Positions 33,515-38,787 of a DNA stretch of 38,787 nucleotides are shown here, one piece after another. The notes below the pieces were generated by a model. It was not told the DNA's origin. It saw only the letters and a list, made by a program, of their open reading frames with translations, and ran no database searches. The position numbers and the translations under genes were made by a program. Within the stretch, counting starts at the first letter, position 1. Every line of letters begins with the position of its first letter. The stretch is from Bacteroidales bacterium (lineage in GTDB: Bacteria; Bacteroidota; Bacteroidia; Bacteroidales; UBA7960), in NCBI GenBank assembly GCA_003567205.1, contig PXAA01000105.1, positions 1 to 38,787 on the forward strand, written 5' to 3'.

Positions 33515-35869
33515 ATGACGACAGAAATTATTCTTGTATTCAGCATTCTTGGCATAGCCCTCCTTTTGTTCTTTACAGGTTGGTTCCGGATGGATATTGT
33601 GGCCTTGCTGGTTCTGGCCAGCCTGGCCTTTACCGGTATTATTGCCCCCCACGAGGCCCTGGCCGGATTCAGTAATCCGGCCGTTGTTACGGTATGGGCG
33701 ATGTTCATATTAAGCGCTGCCTTGTATCAGACCGGGGTGGCCAGAATCATCGGCCGCCAGGTATTGTATTTGGCGGGCAGGGGTGAAGGCAGGCTTACAG
33801 CTCTGATCATGCTTTCTTCCGGAGTGATGTCTGCATTCATGAACAACGTAGGGGTGGTTGCCCTGATGCTTCCCGTAGTGATGGATATGGCCCGTGCCAA
33901 AAACATTTCCCCTTCCAGGTTGCTGCTGCCTCTGGCCTTCGGATCCATGTTGGGCGGACTGACCACTTTGATAGGAACACCACCCAACCTGCTGATAAGT
34001 TATGCGCTGGAAGATAGTGGCCACAGGCCTTTTATGCTCTTCGACTATACACCAATTGGTGTTGGGGCATTGCTGGCCGGCGTGGTATTTATGGCGTTGA
34101 TTGGCAGGCATTTTTTACCCCGCCACGATGCCATCAGTGAAACAAAAAAACTCACTGGCGTTATTCCTGCTGAATCATATGATTTACAAAAGCGCACCTT
34201 CCTCTTAAAAGTCAAACCAACTTCTTCACTGGCAGGAAAAACACTCAAAGAAAGCCGGCTAAGGGCAGGATTGGGCCTTAATGTAATGGCCATCATCAGA
34301 AGCAAAACCACCTTGCTCGACCCGGGTCCCAACACCATCATACAGAGTAATGACAAACTGCACGTCCAGGGAAACATAGATGCATTAAAGGCCATGCAGC
34401 ACTGGCAACTGATCATTCCATCTGAATTGAATATGGATATCCGCGCATTGCTGACCCAGGACCTGCAGATTTTCGAAGCCACTGTTGCAGGAAAATCCAC
34501 CCTGGCTGGCATAAGGCTGCAAGATACCGATTTCAGAAAGCGACTGGGATTAAACGTATTGGCCGTCAACAGGTCCGGCCAGATCATGCGCTCCGGATTG
34601 CAGGAAGTCATTCTGAACCATAATGATATTCTGCTTTTACAAGGGCCGCACGAACGACTCGATATATTGGAAAAAGAAGGGATGATCGACAATATAATAA
34701 AAACACCGCCTGACAAACTGATCAAAACCTACAAGCTCGACGAAGTGCTTTTCGTAATGGATGTGAGTGATGATGCCCGTCTTTTTGAAAGGGCTATTGC
34801 GGAAAGTCAGATCGGCAGTGCCTTTGGCCTGACAGCCATCGGCATTTTTCAACAGGACAATAAACTGATGCCCTATTCGCCGGGCACCACCATTGAGAAA
34901 AATGACCGCTTGCTTGTTAAAGGCAATATTGATGACCTGCCATTGCTGATCGGACTGCAGGAACTCGAACTGATGGATAAAACGGTTCCGGAAATACAAA
35001 GCCTTGAATCGGACGACATTCAAATGGCCGAGGTGGTTCTGGCTCCACGGTCTTTACTGGCCGGAAAAACCTTGCGCGAAATTAATTTCCGCCAAAAATA
35101 TGGCCTCACTGTTCTGGCCATATGGCGGGAAGGTCAAGTGCATCGGATAAATCTGCATAATATGCCGCTCAGGGTCGGGGAAGCCTTATTAATCTATGGT
35201 AAACGAGACAAGTTGGAACTCATCGATAGTGAACCCGATTTTATCCTTCTCACCGAAATGGCCCGGCAACCTACCCGTACCGGAAAGGCACTGACATCAG
35301 TCATTGTGATGATAGGCATTCTGATTCCTGTGTTGCTGGGGTTCGTTCCACTTGCCATTGCAGCGGTGGCCGGTATTGCCCTGATGGTACTCACCGGCTG
35401 TTTGAAAATGGAAGAAGCCTACCGGGCAATTGAGTGGCGCGCCGTCTTTTTGATCGCCGGCATGATCCCCCTGGGCACCGCCATGCAGCAGACCGGTGCA
35501 GCAAGCTTACTGGCTTCAGGCGTCGTGAATGTATTTGGCTATTTTGGCCCCTGGGGTGTTATTGCAGGACTTTACCTGCTGACCTCAATCTTCACTATTG
35601 CTATACATCCTGCCGCCCTGGTTGTCATTATGTCGCCCATCGCCCTGGAGGCCTCGGCCAGTTTCGGCATATCACCCCATACCGCAATGATGGCCATAGC
35701 CATAGCCGCCGCAGCCGTATTTATGAGTCCGGTGTCGCATGCCGCAAACCTGCTGGTAATGGGTCCGGGGGGGTATCGCTTCATTGATTACATTAAAATA
35801 GGTGTGCCTCTTACATTGGTGGTTATGGTCGTTGCCATGTTGCTGTTGCCGGTGTTTTGGCCACTGTAG
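33515..35869 (+). CDS. SLC13-family permease with four RCK_C (TrkA-C) modules
   Basis: This 784-residue inner-membrane transporter is of the divalent anion:sodium symporter (SLC13/ArsB-like) type. The N-terminal membrane half has the motif GGLTTLIGTPPNLLIS (about 147-162), and the C-terminal half has IHPAALVVIMSP. Between them a cytoplasmic part (about 215-590) has four RCK_C-like units, recognised by repeated LAGKTL-type beginnings and a closing DKLHVQGN, DILLLQGP, DRLLVKGN or EALLIYGK. Relatives usually have two. Substrates in the family are sulfate, phosphate or dicarboxylates; sulfate would fit nearby sulfur genes, but this is a guess. It may be cotranscribed with the M28 gene, 34 bp upstream. 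Confidence 0.88.
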   Translation: MTTEIILVFSILGIALLLFFTGWFRMDIVALLVLASLAFTGIIAPHEALAGFSNPAVVTVWAMFILSAALYQTGVARIIGRQVLYLAGRGEGRLTALIMLSSGVMSAFMNNVGVVALMLPVVMDMARAKNISPSRLLLPLAFGSMLGGLTTLIGTPPNLLISYALEDSGHRPFMLFDYTPIGVGALLAGVVFMALIGRHFLPRHDAISETKKLTGVIPAESYDLQKRTFLLKVKPTSSLAGKTLKESRLRAGLGLNVMAIIRSKTTLLDPGPNTIIQSNDKLHVQGNIDALKAMQHWQLIIPSELNMDIRALLTQDLQIFEATVAGKSTLAGIRLQDTDFRKRLGLNVLAVNRSGQIMRSGLQEVILNHNDILLLQGPHERLDILEKEGMIDNIIKTPPDKLIKTYKLDEVLFVMDVSDDARLFERAIAESQIGSAFGLTAIGIFQQDNKLMPYSPGTTIEKNDRLLVKGNIDDLPLLIGLQELELMDKTVPEIQSLESDDIQMAEVVLAPRSLLAGKTLREINFRQKYGLTVLAIWREGQVHRINLHNMPLRVGEALLIYGKRDKLELIDSEPDFILLTEMARQPTRTGKALTSVIVMIGILIPVLLGFVPLAIAAVAGIALMVLTGCLKMEEAYRAIEWRAVFLIAGMIPLGTAMQQTGAASLLASGVVNVFGYFGPWGVIAGLYLLTSIFTIAIHPAALVVIMSPIALEASASFGISPHTAMMAIAIAAAAVFMSPVSHAANLLVMGPGGYRFIDYIKIGVPLTLVVMVVAMLLLPVFWPL

Positions 35870-35874
35870 AAGTA

Positions 35875-35916
35875 AGTAATTAGTAATTAGTATTTAGTAT
35901 TTAGCAATTAGTATTA
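35875..35916 (+). repeat. Heptamer tandem array (AGTAATT/AGTATTT), copy 2
   Basis: Six 7-bp units (two AGTAATT, two AGTATTT, AGCAATT, AGTATTA) lie 6 bp after the permease stop and end just before the start of the next gene. The first four units match the array at 5762-5810 read on the minus strand. Confidence 0.88.
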
Positions 35917-35921
35917 TATAT

Positions 35922-36911
35922 ATGAGGGTTGGTGTGAATAAATTTATTTTGGGGTTTTTTCCGACACCTTTGCACGAATTGAAGAATTTTTCTGCGATGT
36001 ATCCGGATTACCGGGTGTTTATCAAACGCGATGACCACACGGGCCTGGCCACCGGTGGAAACAAGACGCGCAAACTGGAATATCTTATTGGCGATGCCCT
36101 GGCAAAGGGAGCCGACACGGTGATTACAGGCGGTGCACAACAATCAAACCATTGCCGGCAAACAGCAGCCGCCTGCAACATGGCCGGGCTGAAATGTCAT
36201 CTGCTCCTTGGGGGGGATAGCCCCGGTGAACATACCGGGAACCTGCTGCTTTCCACCATTTTTGGTGCTACGATCCACTACACAGGTGCACAACGCAAGG
36301 GTGAGGACATGGACTTGTTAGCCAAACAATTAAAAGAAAAGGGTTATAAGCCTTACATCATCCCTTATGGCGGTTCAAACATAACCGGCGCTATGGGTTA
36401 CCTGGAAGCTGCAGGCGAATTGAAAACACAACTCGACCGGGAAGGCCTCGACATCGATTACATCTTTTTTGCCTCCAGTTCGGGGGGAATGCAGGCAGGC
36501 CTTATGCTGGGCAAAGCAATCTGCGGACTGGGCGCTACACTCATGCCAATACGCATCGATAAACAGGAAACAGCAGGCCAATCGCTGGAAAATATCATCC
36601 GGAATCTTGTCAATGAAGGCATCCGGAACCTGGATATAAAAGACACTACCAGTCTTGATCAACTCCCCATGATCAGGGGATATGAGGAAGCAGGTTACGG
36701 CGTGGTCACCCACCAGGAAAAAGAAGCCATCGGCATACTGGCCCGCACCGAAGGCATTTTGCTTGACCCGGTATATACAGGACGTGCATTTTACGGAATG
36801 ATGCACCATATGCAAAAGGGGTTCCTGAGAACCGGGACCAATGTATTGTTCTGGCATACGGGGGGGATTCCGGCCAACTTCAATTATGCGGAAAAATTGA
36901 TTGACCCGTAA
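35922..36911 (+). CDS. dcyD: PLP-dependent D-cysteine desulfhydrase (ACC deaminase family)
   Basis: This is a fold-type II PLP enzyme of 329 residues. The Schiff-base Lys48 is in GGNKTRKLEYL, with QQSNHCRQTAA at 73-83 and the phosphate loop SSSGGMQAG near 185. ACC deaminases carry Glu (VYEGK) and Leu (HLGG) at the two specificity positions. Here both are Thr: Thr286 (DPVYTGRA) and Thr313 (WHTGG), the pattern of D-cysteine desulfhydrase, which splits D-cysteine into pyruvate, sulfide and ammonia. The related L-cysteate sulfo-lyase (CuyA) cannot be excluded. The leader is the heptamer array. The start at 35922 lies 5 bp after it, and the family N-terminus (FPTPLHELKNFSAMY) begins near residue 13. 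Confidence 0.85.
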   Translation: MRVGVNKFILGFFPTPLHELKNFSAMYPDYRVFIKRDDHTGLATGGNKTRKLEYLIGDALAKGADTVITGGAQQSNHCRQTAAACNMAGLKCHLLLGGDSPGEHTGNLLLSTIFGATIHYTGAQRKGEDMDLLAKQLKEKGYKPYIIPYGGSNITGAMGYLEAAGELKTQLDREGLDIDYIFFASSSGGMQAGLMLGKAICGLGATLMPIRIDKQETAGQSLENIIRNLVNEGIRNLDIKDTTSLDQLPMIRGYEEAGYGVVTHQEKEAIGILARTEGILLDPVYTGRAFYGMMHHMQKGFLRTGTNVLFWHTGGIPANFNYAEKLIDP

Positions 36912-36962
36912 AAACACCTCCATGATGTAAGCCCATTTGAATCATTCATAAACGTTTATTTT

Positions 36963-38561
36963 ATGTTTTACTTTTCATCAAAAGCAATCCGTCCTGCAGT
37001 ATTATTTGCCATCATCGCGGCATCTGTCGTTCTGCTGCCTGTCTCTGGCAGGGCGGCGGGGCCTGCTTCAACCAGCCTGGCCGGCCTGCCTGAATTTATG
37101 GAGCGCGGCATGGCCGATTGGGGCATCCCTGGCATGGCAGTGGCCGTGGTACAAAACGGTGAATTGGTCTATGGCCGGGGCTTCGGTGTGCGCAAGCTGG
37201 GTTCGGATGAGGCCGTCGACGAACACACCGTATTCGGGATGGCCTCCCTTACCAAGGCCATGACGGCCACAGCACTGGGTATGCTGGTTGACGAGGGCAA
37301 GCTACACTGGGACGACAGGGTGCGTAACCACTTACCGTGGTTCACCCTCTCAGACCCATGGGTCTCCGAGCAGATAAGCATACGCGATCTGTTGTCGCAC
37401 CAGGTAGGCATCGGACGGTTTACCGGAAACCGGCTCCGTTTTATGCCCAGCCGTGATCCGATAACCATCGCAGGTTTCATCCGCCACATGCCGTTTGAAC
37501 AGCCCTACCGGTCGGGTTATATTTACAGCAATATGATGTATATGGTGGCCGGCCTGGTGCTGGAAGCCGTTTCGGGCATGTCGTGGCATGAATTCATGGC
37601 CGAACGGATATTTGCCCCGCTCGACATGACCTCTGCCAACACGTCCATTACACAAATAAGCAACACCAACAATGCCGCATGGCCCCACCAGGAGATCTTC
37701 GGGGAAGTGCAGATTATCCCCCGGCGCAACTTCGACAACATCGGCCCCGCTGCATCAGTCAACGCCTCCGTATATGATATGGCCCGGTGGATGATTTTTC
37801 AGCTGGGCGAAGCCGGTGTATACCAAGGAAAACGCCTGATCAGCCGGGAAAATATCCTGGAAACACCCCAGCCGCAACAGGTGTTCAGGCTGGAAGACCC
37901 CATGACCGAGCCACTCCGTGGATACGGGCTGGGCTGGGGCTTACGCCAGTATGAAGGATACAGGGTATCGCAACACAGCGGTGCTACAGATGGCATGACC
38001 TCTTTCCTGGTACTGCTTCCTGAAAAAGACCTCGGAATACTGGTAGTTAGCAACCTGTTCTGTAATTTCCGGCCGGCGGTGATCAATTACATACTGGATG
38101 GTATGCTCGACATCGAAAGAGATAAAGACTGGCATGCGCATTTTTTTGACACCTACATAGAAGATAAGGCCAGGGCCATGGAACGCCGTGCAGCCATCGA
38201 AGGCCACCGGACAGAAAACACAAGCCCTTCAAGGCCATTGGAAGCCTATACCGGCGATTACCACCACATTGTGTATGACAATGCAAAGATCACCCTGGGC
38301 GAAGACGGCCGGCTGATCATGCAATTATGGGATGATGAGGAAATGATCGCAGACCTGGAACACTGGCATTACGATACCTTCAGGGCCCACTGGCGCAACC
38401 TCTCAATGCGCGAAAAATTCATCACATTCGATCTGGACCAGTATGGCGAGGTGAAACAACTGAACGTCAAGTTTACCCTGCGGCAGATCCTGATCTCTGT
38501 AGGCATCTACCCCACCGACTATTACCGCATCGTTGAATACCGGCGCCTGAACAAACAATAA
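36963..38561 (+). CDS. Secreted serine hydrolase (beta-lactamase class C / penicillin-binding protein family)
   Basis: A signal peptide (PAVLFAIIAASVVLLPVSGR) precedes a class-C-type domain with the three active-site motifs: Ser95-Leu-Thr-Lys98 (MASLTKAM), Tyr188-Ser-Asn190 (YIYSNMMY) and His338-Ser-Gly340 (QHSGATDG, in the KTG position). The C-terminal segment (about 430-525) is a small beta-rich domain of the DUF3471 kind found in such proteins (EAYTGDYHHIVYDNAKITLG). Members include D-amino-acid peptidases and esterases, so antibiotic hydrolysis should not be assumed. It has 532 residues. It is 51 bp downstream of the D-cysteine desulfhydrase gene. Confidence 0.9.
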   Translation: MFYFSSKAIRPAVLFAIIAASVVLLPVSGRAAGPASTSLAGLPEFMERGMADWGIPGMAVAVVQNGELVYGRGFGVRKLGSDEAVDEHTVFGMASLTKAMTATALGMLVDEGKLHWDDRVRNHLPWFTLSDPWVSEQISIRDLLSHQVGIGRFTGNRLRFMPSRDPITIAGFIRHMPFEQPYRSGYIYSNMMYMVAGLVLEAVSGMSWHEFMAERIFAPLDMTSANTSITQISNTNNAAWPHQEIFGEVQIIPRRNFDNIGPAASVNASVYDMARWMIFQLGEAGVYQGKRLISRENILETPQPQQVFRLEDPMTEPLRGYGLGWGLRQYEGYRVSQHSGATDGMTSFLVLLPEKDLGILVVSNLFCNFRPAVINYILDGMLDIERDKDWHAHFFDTYIEDKARAMERRAAIEGHRTENTSPSRPLEAYTGDYHHIVYDNAKITLGEDGRLIMQLWDDEEMIADLEHWHYDTFRAHWRNLSMREKFITFDLDQYGEVKQLNVKFTLRQILISVGIYPTDYYRIVEYRRLNKQ

Positions 38562-38568
38562 CCCCCCA

Positions 38569-38722
38569 GACCCTTAGACATTTAGACCTTTAGACATTTA
38601 GACCCTTAGACCTTTAGACATTTTCGACATTTAGACATTTTCGACATTTAGACATTTAGACATTTAGACATTTAGACATTTAGACCCTTCGACATTTCGA
38701 CATTTGTACATTTGTACATTTT
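38569..38722 (+). repeat. Octamer tandem array (GACATTTA and variants)
   Basis: About 19 units of 8 bp (two of 9 bp) follow the hydrolase stop almost directly. Most are GACATTTA; others are GACCCTTA, GACCTTTA, GACATTTC, TACATTTG. There are no unique spacers. The array runs into the promoter at 38711-38745. Confidence 0.92.
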
Positions 38723-38745
38723 CAATAATTTTTTTATTACCTTTG
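38711..38745 (+). promoter_or_regulatory. Promoter directed out of the window
   Basis: TTTG (38711-38714), 23 bp, TACCTTTG (38738-38745). The -33 box lies within the last octamer units, so the array contributes part of this promoter. An ATG at 38757 opens a frame that stays open to the window end (10 codons), but the true first gene may start beyond it. Confidence 0.55.
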
Positions 38746-38787
38746 CACCTCGTTTTATGAATAGCACAAATCAATCATTACAAACAA

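Noticed and set aside
38569-38722. CRISPR-like array
   Set aside because: Units are 8 bp and contiguous, with no unique spacers and no cas genes nearby. The same applies to the arrays at 5762, 9624 and 35875.

Overview
This window is chromosomal DNA from a Bacteroidota bacterium, most likely Bacteroidales or Marinilabiliales. The evidence is: promoters of the Bacteroidota -33/-7 type (TTG or TTTG, about 20 bp, TAnnTTTG) in front of several genes; a TonB-dependent receptor with an N-terminal carboxypeptidase-regulatory domain; an OmpA protein with TPR, beta-propeller, regulatory and OmpA domains in the order described for PorE; and family-typical DnaB, QueE, L28, L21 and L27. There are no rRNA or tRNA genes, insertion sequences, phage genes or CRISPR arrays. 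About 32 protein genes cover nearly everything, and the gene-free stretches are short.

Layout. 1-7200 is a minus-strand run: a secreted protein cut by the window edge, dnaB, the PorE-like OmpA protein, queE, folD and ffh. 7288-10650 is a plus-strand cluster: a TPR protein, phosphosulfolactate synthase (ComA family) and a DUF368/PopT-type polyprenyl-phosphate translocase, with a 12-unit heptamer array touching the start codon of the last gene. A membrane J-protein runs against it. Then come rpmB, a small secreted regulatory-domain protein, a TonB receptor and dnaK. 17220-18718 (minus) holds a DUF2148 ferredoxin-domain protein and a DnaB paralogue without the N-terminal domain. 18919-20611 (plus) holds a MerR/B12-binding regulator of the CarH/LitR type and an ECF sigma factor, separated by a 310 bp control region rich in a palindromic motif. 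lysC follows. 22051-29414 is a minus-strand block: rplU, rpmA (with an extra tail of about 130 residues), a terminator, then serS, a TPR lipoprotein-like secreted protein without a lipobox, rsmA, a degenerate-PP2C/LysM membrane protein and a 2-hydroxyacid dehydrogenase. An EamA transporter (minus) diverges from a plus-strand run: macro-domain protein, membrane M28 peptidase, SLC13 permease with four RCK_C modules, D-cysteine desulfhydrase and a secreted class-C-type serine hydrolase. The window ends in an octamer repeat array and a promoter pointing out of it.

Most of the content is housekeeping: replication, protein targeting, ribosome, folate, queuosine, aspartate-family amino acids and envelope. 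The best candidate for a less-described system is the B12/MerR-ECF pair. Its sensor keeps the Wx9EH and ExHxxG cobalamin signatures. A perfect 10-bp inverted repeat overlaps the -7 element of the sigma gene, and no carotenoid genes are present. Other points worth following are the lysine-rich tail on L27, the PP2C-like domain lacking metal ligands fused to LysM, the helicase paralogue lacking the N-terminal domain, and four short-period tandem arrays (7 or 8 bp units), two of which share a 31 bp identical core 30 kb apart.

All family assignments come from reading motifs by eye. No database or structure search was run.
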